Of a DNA stretch of 64,000 nt, positions 1 through 6,937 are shown one piece after another; position 1 is the first letter of the stretch, and every line of letters begins with the position of its first letter. Origin of the DNA: Psychrobacter sp. P11G3 (GTDB lineage Bacteria; Pseudomonadota; Gammaproteobacteria; Pseudomonadales; Moraxellaceae); the NCBI RefSeq assembly GCF_001435845.1, contig NZ_CM003596.1, positions 806,001 to 870,000 on the forward strand. The letters run 5' to 3'. The notes under the pieces are model-generated. The model had not been told where the DNA came from. It saw nothing but the letters and a program-made list of their open reading frames with translations, and did not search any database. The position numbers and the translations under genes were made by a program.

Positions 1-3
1 CAG

Positions 4-582
4 ATGAAGCTATGGTTCTTAATTCCGCTTATCCTCTTTTTTGGTTTGGTAGTTATATTGTACATGCGCTTAGGTAAACCAACAGACATTGTGACCAATA
101 CCGCTCTTGAGCGTCCGGTTCCTACCTTTGAGCTGCCGGTATTAGCAGATACTACCCGTACTATCACCAATGATAATTTGCCGGATAAGCCGTTCTTACT
201 TAATGTTTGGGGCTCATGGTGTCCAACTTGCGTTATTGAGCATCCGTTTTTAATGCAACTAGAAGAGCGCGGCGTTGATATCGTTGGTGTGAATTATAAG
301 GATGAGATTGGTAATGCGCTCAGTTACTTAAACCGAGGCGGTGATCCATTTTCTATGTCTATTCAGGATTCATTGGGTCAGTTTGCTCTAGACTTAGGCA
401 TAACTGGTGCGCCCGAAACCTTTGTTGTGGATGGAGATGGCATCATTCGTCAGCATATTGTTGGTGAGATTAATGAAGCCAATTGGCAACAGCGTGTTAA
501 GCCGTGCCTGACCGTACTTAATGAGGCTAATAAGAACAACGATAGCCCTGATCTCATTCAGGTTGAGGAGATGTGCAAATGA
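4..582 (+). CDS. ccmG: Thiol:disulfide interchange protein CcmG/DsbE
   Basis: Membrane-anchored periplasmic thioredoxin-like protein of cytochrome c maturation; the family reduces apocytochrome or CcmH thiols before heme attachment. The 192-residue product has an N-terminal hydrophobic anchor (about residues 4-22) followed by a thioredoxin fold with the redox motif W-C-P-T-C (Cys73, Cys76). The family cis-proline region is seen at GAPETF. The stop codon overlaps the start of ccmH, so the two are translationally coupled. The window begins 3 bases before the start codon, so upstream ccm genes and the promoter lie outside. Family and position in the operon agree well. Confidence 0.93.
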   Translation: MKLWFLIPLILFFGLVVILYMRLGKPTDIVTNTALERPVPTFELPVLADTTRTITNDNLPDKPFLLNVWGSWCPTCVIEHPFLMQLEERGVDIVGVNYKDEIGNALSYLNRGGDPFSMSIQDSLGQFALDLGITGAPETFVVDGDGIIRQHIVGEINEANWQQRVKPCLTVLNEANKNNDSPDLIQVEEMCK

Positions 583-1148
583 ACGTTACTCGAATAAGAG
601 CTCCTCAAATAAAACTCAATATAATTTTAAAACTAGCAAGCTTAATACTAGCGTGTCTGCTTAACATGACGGCAAACGCAGCTATTGACGTATACGATTT
701 TGATTCACCACAGCAAGAAGCTCAGTATCGTGGATTAATAGAAGAGTTTCGCTGCCCAAAATGCCAAAATCAAAACCTTGCAGCCTCTGATGCACCGATT
801 GCACAGGATCTAAAGCAAAAAGTCTATGATTTAATTAAAGATAGACGTAGTGATGCTGAAATACGCGCCTATATGCAAGAGCGCTACGGTGACTTTATTA
901 GCTACAAGCCGCCTATGCGACCATCGACATGGATCCTATGGTTTTTTCCACCACTATTATTGCTCGTCTTAATTGTTGGTTGGTTTTGGCAAAGTAAACG
1001 CCGCCAAGTTGTCGCCCGTGGCCAAAACGGCGTTACAGTGAACAGTACTGCTGCCTTGACCTCTACGGAAAAGGCTGAGCTTGATCGTCTATTATCGCAA
1101 GCTGAGAGTGTCGACCACGACATTACTAGCCTAGAGGACAAAAAATGA
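579..1148 (+). CDS. ccmH: Cytochrome c-type biogenesis protein CcmH
   Basis: Thiol-redox component of the heme ligation complex, with its active site facing the periplasm. The product of about 189 residues has an N-terminal hydrophobic signal or anchor (residues 15-36) ending near ANAA, then the family motif F-R-C-P-K-C-Q-N-Q (Cys59, Cys62), and a second transmembrane helix near residues 110-130 followed by a cytoplasmic tail. I chose the ATG at 579 because it forms an ATGA overlap with the ccmG stop; a GTG two codons upstream is also open. The 3' end overlaps ccmI in the same ATGA manner. Length is that of a single-domain CcmH; the TPR part is encoded separately by ccmI. Confidence 0.92.
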   Translation: MNVTRIRAPQIKLNIILKLASLILACLLNMTANAAIDVYDFDSPQQEAQYRGLIEEFRCPKCQNQNLAASDAPIAQDLKQKVYDLIKDRRSDAEIRAYMQERYGDFISYKPPMRPSTWILWFFPPLLLLVLIVGWFWQSKRRQVVARGQNGVTVNSTAALTSTEKAELDRLLSQAESVDHDITSLEDKK

Positions 1149-2425
1149 CTCTATTTTCTACTTTTGGCTTATTTGTAACTCTAAGCTTGCTGATTGCTCT
1201 TATATTTTCGCTGATTGCTATTATGCCATGGCTACGAGCACCGCGTTTGCAGTCCAAACCAATAGACAATCAACTGCTAGATATTAATGTTGCAGTATTT
1301 CGCGAACGTTTAGCTGAGCTACAAACAGATAAAGACAGCGGTACTATTAATAATAGCCATTATCAAAATCAAAAGCTGGAACTGGAGCGTCAGCTATTAG
1401 ATGCGCAGCGTCAGATAACACCTATGGTCACCCCTGATGTCAAAAGCAGTTTAATTGTCGCAGCTTGGATCCCAATATTGGCTGCAATGGCGTATTTACT
1501 AATAGGTAATCGTACGCCCGTGTTTGATTTGTGGACAGCTGAGGACAAAGTAGGACAAGTGGCTGACGACCTATTGACAGCTAAAATTGACAAGCCGCCA
1601 TCATGGGCGTTTGAAGATGGTCGTCAACTGATTAGCGCCATGCAAACCAATGTTCATCGTAATGCTGATGATCCTAATCGCTGGATGCGCCTATCCGAGC
1701 TTTTCTTATCTATGGAGGCAACTGATTCTGCGCTGGAAGCCTTATCTCGTGCCTATCGTTTAGCTCCTGAAAATGAAGAAATCGCCACCACTTATGCTCA
1801 GACTAGCTTTTTTGTTAATGAAGGTCAGTTAGACGCCAATATTCGCCGTGTATTACAAGCTATATTAGCTAAGAATCCGCAGCATGAACGGGCTCAAATG
1901 CTCATGGCAATGGGTGAGACTCGTAGTAGTAACTTTGCCCAAGCGCAAGGTTGGATTAAACGCTTACAAGGCAGCATTGTGGCCAAACCAGGTGATCATA
2001 CTAAAGCTTTAGCAAGCTTAGATGAGTTAAGCAACTACGTTAGCACGCAAGAAAAGCAAGCGCTAGAAGGTATTGACGTGACAGTGAACATTAACGCTAA
2101 TTTATTACCGTTAGTGAAAGCTGATGATGTGTTGTTTGTTGCGATACGTGACGTTAAAGGAGGTCCACCGTTTGCCGCCAAACGTTTACCCATTAGTGTT
2201 ATTAAGCAAGGTGAGGCCAGTATCCGTTTAAGCAATCTTGATGCGATGATGCCAGATCGCACGTTAAATTCAGCTCGTAGTGACAAAACTCAGTTAGCAG
2301 TCGTTGCTCGTATTAGTCATAGCGGTAATGCCATAGCAGAGTCAGGCGACTTATCGGGTAATCCTATAGTGATTAGCGCTGAACAGACTCAGGTTAATGT
2401 TGAAATCAATCAACAGATTCCCTAA
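1145..2425 (+). CDS. ccmI: Cytochrome c biogenesis protein CcmI (TPR)
   Basis: Apocytochrome c chaperone subunit of the heme ligation module. The 426-residue protein starts with a membrane helix (about residues 5-27) and a coiled-coil loop, has a second helix near residues 100-120, and continues with tetratricopeptide-like helices (for example RWMRLSELFLSMEATDSALE) and a C-terminal periplasmic domain. It is the last gene of the visible ccm operon, overlapping ccmH by four bases. No strong terminator follows; 141 bases separate it from lspA on the same strand. Confidence 0.88.
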   Translation: MTLFSTFGLFVTLSLLIALIFSLIAIMPWLRAPRLQSKPIDNQLLDINVAVFRERLAELQTDKDSGTINNSHYQNQKLELERQLLDAQRQITPMVTPDVKSSLIVAAWIPILAAMAYLLIGNRTPVFDLWTAEDKVGQVADDLLTAKIDKPPSWAFEDGRQLISAMQTNVHRNADDPNRWMRLSELFLSMEATDSALEALSRAYRLAPENEEIATTYAQTSFFVNEGQLDANIRRVLQAILAKNPQHERAQMLMAMGETRSSNFAQAQGWIKRLQGSIVAKPGDHTKALASLDELSNYVSTQEKQALEGIDVTVNINANLLPLVKADDVLFVAIRDVKGGPPFAAKRLPISVIKQGEASIRLSNLDAMMPDRTLNSARSDKTQLAVVARISHSGNAIAESGDLSGNPIVISAEQTQVNVEINQQIP

Positions 2426-2566
2426 TAAAAAATTATTACCGTAAGTTTCATAATACCAGAGCGGTAAGTGGAGCCGTTTATGAAAGTGGCGCGATTAATA
2501 ATCGTATACCAAAAACATATACGTTTAACATTGTTCATTGTATAAACATAGATAAAGGAAACAACT

Positions 2567-3274
2567 ATGACTGAATCTACCGACAGATTAGATAGTACTA
2601 AATTGAATAGCGTTGAATCGGCTAGTACTAATATTGCTGACAAGAAGGTACCTATAGCTGTGAGTAGTACTCATCAATCGATTGACTCTAAAACCATAAA
2701 TCATACGCCTAAAGCTATGTACGTGACTTCAGGCAACTCAATAACACCTAAAGATAAGTTGGACAAAATACCAAAAATGGTTGCCAATGGCAGTCGCGCT
2801 TTTATCTGGTATTTGTTGGCGATAATGGTATTAATACTTGATCAATGGACTAAGTGGTTGGCCCAAACCACATTAGCGTTCAATGACCCCGTACCGGTCA
2901 TTGAACCATTTCTCAACTGGACACTCGCTTATAACTATGGGGCAGCATTTAGCTTTTTAGCCAACGCTGGCGGTTGGCAGAAATGGTTTTTCTCAGGCGT
3001 AGCTTTTGTAATGGCTATCTTTTTAACGGTTTATTTAATCAAAGCGCCACGTGCAGCCAAGCTATTATCTATGGGGTTGGCCTTAATGCTTGGTGGTGCG
3101 ATTGGCAACTTAATCGATCGTTTAAGAATTGGTAAAGTGGTTGACTTTATCCATGTGCATTATGCTGATGTCTGGAATTATCCTCTTTTCAATGTTGCAG
3201 ATATAGGTGTCTGTGTCGGTGTCGCATTGATTATAATTGACATGATATTTTTAGAAAGTAAGCGTAATAAATAA
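2567..3274 (+). CDS. lspA: Lipoprotein signal peptidase LspA with N-terminal extension
   Basis: Inner-membrane aspartyl protease (signal peptidase II) that cleaves the signal peptide of prolipoproteins after lipidation. Both catalytic aspartates are visible: G-N-L-I-D-R (Asp184) and F-N-V-A-D (Asp212); the Y-G-A-A-F-S segment is also typical, and four membrane helices lie between residues 80 and 228. At 235 residues it is about 65-70 residues longer than the usual enzyme. The extra part is a hydrophilic Ser/Thr-rich N-terminus. The chosen ATG has an AAAGGA ribosome site 5-10 bases upstream, so the extension is probably translated, although Met51 and Met71 are possible starts. The usual downstream partners fkpB and ispH are absent. 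Confidence 0.92.
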   Translation: MTESTDRLDSTKLNSVESASTNIADKKVPIAVSSTHQSIDSKTINHTPKAMYVTSGNSITPKDKLDKIPKMVANGSRAFIWYLLAIMVLILDQWTKWLAQTTLAFNDPVPVIEPFLNWTLAYNYGAAFSFLANAGGWQKWFFSGVAFVMAIFLTVYLIKAPRAAKLLSMGLALMLGGAIGNLIDRLRIGKVVDFIHVHYADVWNYPLFNVADIGVCVGVALIIIDMIFLESKRNK

Positions 3275-3507
3275 GCACATTGATGCCGATTATCACAAAC
3301 AAAATGAACTAGCGTCGTATTCACTCTATACGGAAAAATACTTTTTATACTTGAGTATGTTTATAAAATGTGAACTGGAAGGTAATGTTACTTAGACAGG
3401 CTGGGCATTTGATGTATAGTGTCATTTGCATTTCACTATTTATCAATTTCTCAGCCTGTTTTTTTTCAGCCTACTTTTTGAACCACCACCCGGATATAAA
3501 TGTAACT
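3275..3507. other. Intergenic region after lspA, left edge of accessory region
   Basis: No gene is recognised. An open frame from a GTG at 3370 runs into the transporter gene, but its first 46 codons look like a random hydrophobic stretch and have no good ribosome site. An inverted repeat (ACAGGCTGG near 3396 and CAGCCTGTTTTTTTT near 3454) could be a long-loop terminator or a regulatory hairpin. This is the left border of the patchwork that ends at the broken epmC gene. Confidence 0.4.
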
Positions 3508-4344
3508 ATGAATAAAACAACTTTTAAAATATCGAAGATGGACTGCCCTTCGGAGGAAAACCTAATCCGAATGAAATTAGAGGGCCACTCGAATATTGAA
3601 CATCTTGAGTTCGACATTCCTAACCGTCAATTAACTGTGTTTCATCATGACAATATAGAAGGGATAGAGACTGCTATTCATGACCTAAAATTAGGAGACA
3701 CCCTACTCTCGACCGAAACCATTGACCCCTCTGATCCCAACAATAATTTTAAAATTGATGCTGACTCTAGTCACAAAAAAGATGCTGAGCAAAGAAAGCT
3801 ACTATGGATAGTGCTGGTCATTAACTTTGCTTTCTTTATTATTGAAATGAGCACGGGACTGATTTCTCGTTCGATGGGGTTGGTCGCCGACAGCTTAGAT
3901 ATGTTAGCAGATAGCTTGGTGTACGGAATTAGCTTATTTGCGGTCGGTGGAACGGTCATTAAGAAAAAACGGATTGCTAGAATTGCCGGATATTTTCAAA
4001 TTACGCTAGCGATTCTTGGTTTTTTAGAAGTACTAAGACGTTTCTTTGGCAATGAGCAGTTACCTGACTTTTCTACCATGATAGTCATATCGATTCTTGC
4101 GCTAATTGCAAACTTGATTTGCCTCTATTTACTACAAAAATCGAAAAGCAAAGAAGGAGAAGAAGCCCATATGCAAGCCAGTATGATTTTCACTTCAAAC
4201 GATGTGATTATCAATTTAGGGGTAATTGTTGCAGGGATTTTGGTTAATTGGTTACACTCTAGTACGCCTGATTTGATTATTGGTAGCATCGTATTTGCTT
4301 TAGTTATTCAGGGCGCCTTTAGAATATTGAAGTTGAGTAAGTAG
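3508..4344 (+). CDS. Cation diffusion facilitator transporter with N-terminal metal-binding-like domain
   Basis: Predicted inner-membrane divalent metal/proton antiporter. From the ATG at 3508 it has 278 residues. Residues 1-75 form a ferredoxin-like HMA-type domain with M-D-C-P-S-E-E (Cys13) in place of the usual MxCxxC. Residues 98-278 hold about six membrane helices of the CDF fold. The canonical HxxxD metal site of helix 2 reads D131-MLA-D135 in ADSLDMLAD, and helix 5 reads D232-VII-N236, so the metal site differs from the zinc-transporting HD-HD type. It lacks the long cytoplasmic C-terminal domain of full CDFs. The substrate cannot be told from sequence. It stands alone in a region of mobile-element debris. 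The start is uncertain because no clear ribosome site precedes it. Confidence 0.8.
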   Translation: MNKTTFKISKMDCPSEENLIRMKLEGHSNIEHLEFDIPNRQLTVFHHDNIEGIETAIHDLKLGDTLLSTETIDPSDPNNNFKIDADSSHKKDAEQRKLLWIVLVINFAFFIIEMSTGLISRSMGLVADSLDMLADSLVYGISLFAVGGTVIKKKRIARIAGYFQITLAILGFLEVLRRFFGNEQLPDFSTMIVISILALIANLICLYLLQKSKSKEGEEAHMQASMIFTSNDVIINLGVIVAGILVNWLHSSTPDLIIGSIVFALVIQGAFRILKLSK

Positions 4345-4443
4345 CCAAGCCTAATAACTGAAGCAAATAGCTCAAGTAAGTAGCTTAATTAAACCGCTAA
4401 GTGTAAAGTAACTGGGTTTGAAGCAAATAAACATCATAAGGAT

Positions 4444-4569
4444 ATGAGACCTCAAGCAATGATTGAACAAACTTTAAATCTAGTCACCACCAAAGACCAT
4501 CAGCAAGTTGCCGTTTGGCGAATAATAGATGATGAAGTCTTTGATAAGAATCTGGTGGTGGTCAACTAA
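4444..4569 (+). pseudogene. Short orphan frame, probable N-terminal gene fragment
   Basis: A 41-codon frame preceded by AAGGAT; from its second Met it reads MIEQTLNLVTTKDHQQVAVW and ends soon after at VVVN. The composition looks like real protein and is reminiscent of the start of an alpha/beta hydrolase, but it stops far too early for a domain. It is most simply the 5' remnant of a gene cut by rearrangement. The identification is weak. Confidence 0.3.
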
Positions 4570-4574
4570 TTTAG

Positions 4575-4730
4575 GACACTAATAAAATTCAAACCTACAT
4601 CGCCATTACTTATAACCCTGAGTCGAGAACGGATAATAATTATAAGCGTTGGGGCAACTTTTATGACCGCCAAGATCTGTTAGTAGGTGACGAGTTGTGT
4701 CAGGTGGTTAATTTTCAGAGACCTTCCTAA
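4575..4730 (+). pseudogene. Possible C-terminal fragment of a type II restriction endonuclease
   Basis: A 52-codon open stretch without a start codon. It contains ITYNPESRTDNNYKRWG and then DLLVGDELCQVVNF. The pattern YNP, a short linker with R/W, and (L)LVG(D/E)E followed by hydrophobic residues resembles the C-terminus of TdeIII/PmeII-like type II restriction enzymes as I remember them. The frame runs into the IS256-like end at 4718, which supplies the stop codon. A small XRE regulator of C-protein size lies 250 bases away, which would fit a decayed restriction-modification locus. This is inference from a short motif. Confidence 0.35.
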
Positions 4731-4786
4731 ATTTTGTGTAAGTATTTAATCTAAACGTCAGTTACACAGAATCTGGGATGGTCTCT
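4718..4786. mobile_element. IS256-like terminal inverted repeats without an internal gene (69 bp)
   Basis: The left end reads GAGACCTTCCTAAATTTTGT and the right end, in reverse complement, GAGACCATCCCAGATTCTGT. Both continue into GTAA. About 26 bp pair with four mismatches, and only some 18 bp separate them. The ends resemble those of IS256-family (mutator-type) elements, so this is either an internally deleted copy or a tiny non-autonomous derivative. It lies between a broken frame on the left and an IS630-type fragment on the right. No convincing 8-bp target duplication was found. Confidence 0.6.
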
Positions 4787-4936
4787 CGTATTCTTTGGTT
4801 GCCACCCTACAGCCCTGATCTAAATCCCATTGAAAAGAAGTGGGCACAGGCAAAATTTCTACGTCAAGGCTGGATGGAGAATAATCTACCTAAGCTGTTT
4901 CATGATATGGGTTGTATCTCTTTTATTCTAGACTGA
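4778..4936 (+). pseudogene. IS630-family transposase, C-terminal remnant
   Basis: A 52-codon frame reads LWLPPYSPDLNPIEKKWAQA, the hallmark DDE motif region (PPYSPDLNPIE, whose Glu is the third catalytic residue) of IS630/Tc1-mariner transposases. It then ends with a normal-looking C-terminus HDMGCISFILD. About 80-85% of the transposase, including the two catalytic aspartates, is missing. Its start lies inside the right inverted repeat of the IS256-like remnant, so one element truncated the other. Confidence 0.8.
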
Positions 4937-4973
4937 CTATAGTTAACTATCATATTATTATGAATCGAACAAT

Positions 4974-5183
4974 TTAGACTAGATCCTTAATATCTATATC
5001 CAATGCATCGCAAATATCATAGGCCTTTTTGAGAGTGACATTCTTCTCTCCACGCTCGATATTTCCCATATAACTTCGATCAATATCTGCTATCTCTGCC
5101 AGCACTTCTTGAGATATTCCTTTGCTTCTGCGCACATCACGGATACGCTTTCCAAAGGCTATCATGCGTTCATCTGTCTTCAT
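4974..5183 (-). CDS. Small XRE-family transcriptional regulator
   Basis: A 69-residue protein that is nearly all a helix-turn-helix domain. The core RIRDVRRSKGISQEVLAEIA is followed by DRSYMGNIERGEKNVTL, the typical XRE recognition helix and ERG turn. Its size and sequence style match controller (C) proteins of restriction-modification systems and the small regulators of toxin-antitoxin or defence cassettes. I chose the Met at 5183, preceded by GGTTGGTGAG; Met at 5168 or an upstream start at 5210 are alternatives. It is divergent from the zinc-ribbon gene at 5268, and the short shared intergenic region carries dyad symmetry. Autoregulation and control of the neighbour are inferred. Confidence 0.85.
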   Translation of the reverse strand: MKTDERMIAFGKRIRDVRRSKGISQEVLAEIADIDRSYMGNIERGEKNVTLKKAYDICDALDIDIKDLV

Positions 5184-5209
5184 CTCACCAACCACTGCTA
5201 AAAATAGCA

Positions 5210-5269
5210 ATACTCACAGTGGTGGGCTATAATATCCACGGGATATAGTCGGTATTATGAGGTGAGTAT
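5210..5269. promoter_or_regulatory. Divergent promoter/operator with nested inverted repeats
   Basis: ATACTCAC at 5210-5217 is exactly complementary to GTGAGTAT at 5262-5269. Between them lies a second imperfect dyad, CTATAATATCC (5227-5237) and GGATATAG (5241-5248). The plus strand has a perfect -10 box TATAAT (5228-5233) within this inner dyad, so a protein bound there would cover the start site of the 430-aa gene. The right outer arm overlaps the ribosome-binding site and start codon of that gene. The XRE protein is the obvious candidate ligand; this is inferred. Confidence 0.55.
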
Positions 5270-6560
5270 GAAAACAAAACTAGAGTATCAGCCAGATATA
5301 ACAGAAACTAATAAGCTGATCTGTGAGAGGTACTGGTTAAGAGAAGGCGATAAACGAAGTGGTTTTATATATACCTGTAAAGAAATAGGTCAAGAGTTTG
5401 ATGTTAAGCATCAGGATATACCTAGTATCGTTAAAATAAATGCTCATCTTGTCGTACTAGACTGCCAATGCATAGACTGCGGTACAACTAAGATTTGCTA
5501 TACTCGCTCACAGCTAACTCGATTGGATCTTATTAGATGGCGGTGTGATGATTGCAGGGCGGCGCTTGAAAAAAGAATGGATCAAGAGTACTTAGAGTAT
5601 CGTCTTAAACAAGACCGTTTAGCAGAAGAAAAGAGACAGACCGCTCTAGAGTACATCAATCAATGCCGAAGCATTCAATTAAGCAGTATTCCTTCAGTCA
5701 CTGAGCTTAACGATGTGGATAAACTTCTACTCGCAGCGACTGTAGAGAGCCTAGGGGCAGATAATATAAGGAATACAGTCTCTCTACGTGACAATTTATC
5801 ATTACCTTTATCACCGTTCTCTAAATTAGATGAAGAGATACTACAGCATCTTTTTAACCGAAATCTGCTCATACTCGCTTCTGAAAATAGCTACGAATAC
5901 GTAACTATCAACGAAGAAAAAGAGCTAGAGATAGATTTCTATCAAGCGATCTTTGAGTTTGCTTATAGTATTGAGAATCTTACTAAAATCTTGATAAACG
6001 CTAAATCTCAGAAAAATACCAGTGCTCTAGTAGCGAATGATCAATTTAAGAACTGGTGTGAAAAGTTACAGCTAGGAGAGTGTTTAAGCTACCTGATTAC
6101 TAGGTCAAGATTGAACTATCTAGCACCGCCTATTGGCGAAAAGCTAATTAGTATTCTCAGATCATGTTTAGCTGAATGCTCTGTATCAACCATGCATTAT
6201 ATCATTTGGAAGTCTGTGGAAAATGCTGCTGCATACGTGCAAAAACCAGGTATTACTCGAAAACATGCTTCAAATTCTGTTTCTGGTAATATAGAGAGAG
6301 TATTCAATAAAATATACAGTGGTAGTTGGAGTCACAATAAATCTTTTCGCGATGCTAGCCACCCTCAGTCTGCAATGGCCAAAATATTTTTTGATTATGT
6401 ATTTGCAGTAGATGATGGTGGTTTTCACCATACTCTTGATGAGCTATTCAGCCCATATAGGTCCCAAAAAACTTTAGAGCAAGTAAGTTACGCAACTCTA
6501 GGAGATGCTAGAAGTACGAATTATTCAGTCACAATAGCTCTTGATATTAAACAATCATGA
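5268..6560 (+). CDS. Uncharacterised 430-aa protein with a zinc-ribbon-like Cys cluster
   Basis: I do not recognise this family. The start is the ATG at 5268 with GAGGTGAG just upstream; a GTG two codons earlier is open. Residues 12-62 resemble a winged-helix segment. Residues 66-96 hold a Cys cluster (C66, C68, C71, C77, C93, C96) with two CxxC knuckles, typical of a zinc ribbon. Residues 98-135 form a charged coiled coil (EKRMDQEYLEYRLKQDRLAE). The remainder is a helix-rich domain with no known catalytic motif, ending in a segment with SHNKSFRDASHPQSA and DDGGFHHTLDELF. No signal peptide or membrane helix. It is paired divergently with a small XRE regulator and sits between transposon debris and an orphan antitoxin, a setting typical of defence or toxin-antitoxin cassettes. 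A function is not assigned. Confidence 0.75.
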   Translation: MKTKLEYQPDITETNKLICERYWLREGDKRSGFIYTCKEIGQEFDVKHQDIPSIVKINAHLVVLDCQCIDCGTTKICYTRSQLTRLDLIRWRCDDCRAALEKRMDQEYLEYRLKQDRLAEEKRQTALEYINQCRSIQLSSIPSVTELNDVDKLLLAATVESLGADNIRNTVSLRDNLSLPLSPFSKLDEEILQHLFNRNLLILASENSYEYVTINEEKELEIDFYQAIFEFAYSIENLTKILINAKSQKNTSALVANDQFKNWCEKLQLGECLSYLITRSRLNYLAPPIGEKLISILRSCLAECSVSTMHYIIWKSVENAAAYVQKPGITRKHASNSVSGNIERVFNKIYSGSWSHNKSFRDASHPQSAMAKIFFDYVFAVDDGGFHHTLDELFSPYRSQKTLEQVSYATLGDARSTNYSVTIALDIKQS

Positions 6561-6688
6561 TTTACCGATGTCTAAATCACTAATACAATTAAATCAGCCG
6601 AATAAGACATAGCAATGAGAGAAAGATTGTCTAGATAGAAGACTATCTGACTTGCTGAACAATTTTATTACTACTGATAGGAGCTAGT

Positions 6689-6937
6689 ATGGAAGATTCT
6701 AAATTTGAAGCATCGATTACCGATGATCGTCCTATCCTCGTTAGCAAACAAGAAATAGAAAAGCGCCGCCGCATTAACTTTGATACTTTGGGCAGCTTCG
6801 CAGTCGATAATATTCCTATTAACCCAGATACTCAGCACATCTTTCAAGACTTTGAGGAAGGTAAAATTGCAACTAGCAAGGAAGTAAAAGCTTTGCTACA
6901 TGCTCACTATACTAAGATAGCGCTCGAAGATAATTAG
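6689..6937 (+). CDS. VbhA-family antitoxin (inhibitor of Fic AMP-transferase), orphan
   Basis: An 82-residue protein with AGGAG five bases before the ATG. Residues 19-28 read SKQEIEKRRR and align with LSEEEIEYRRR of Bartonella VbhA. The following helix has L-G-S-F-A-V-D-N at the place of the Fic-inhibitory motif (S/T)xxxE(G/N), and the C-terminal EEGKIATSKEV matches VGELETSDV. VbhA-type antitoxins block ATP binding of the Fic toxin VbhT through the motif Glu; here that residue is Asp40. No Fic reading frame (HPFxxGNGR) is present downstream or nearby. It may be a relic, an antitoxin acting on a Fic protein encoded elsewhere, or an anti-addiction gene. Confidence 0.82.
   Translation: MEDSKFEASITDDRPILVSKQEIEKRRRINFDTLGSFAVDNIPINPDTQHIFQDFEEGKIATSKEVKALLHAHYTKIALEDN

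Noticed and set aside
3370..3507. Longer start for the CDF transporter at GTG 3370
   Set aside because: The added 46 residues are unrelated to the HMA-like domain start and have no good ribosome site; Met at 3508 begins directly before the domain.
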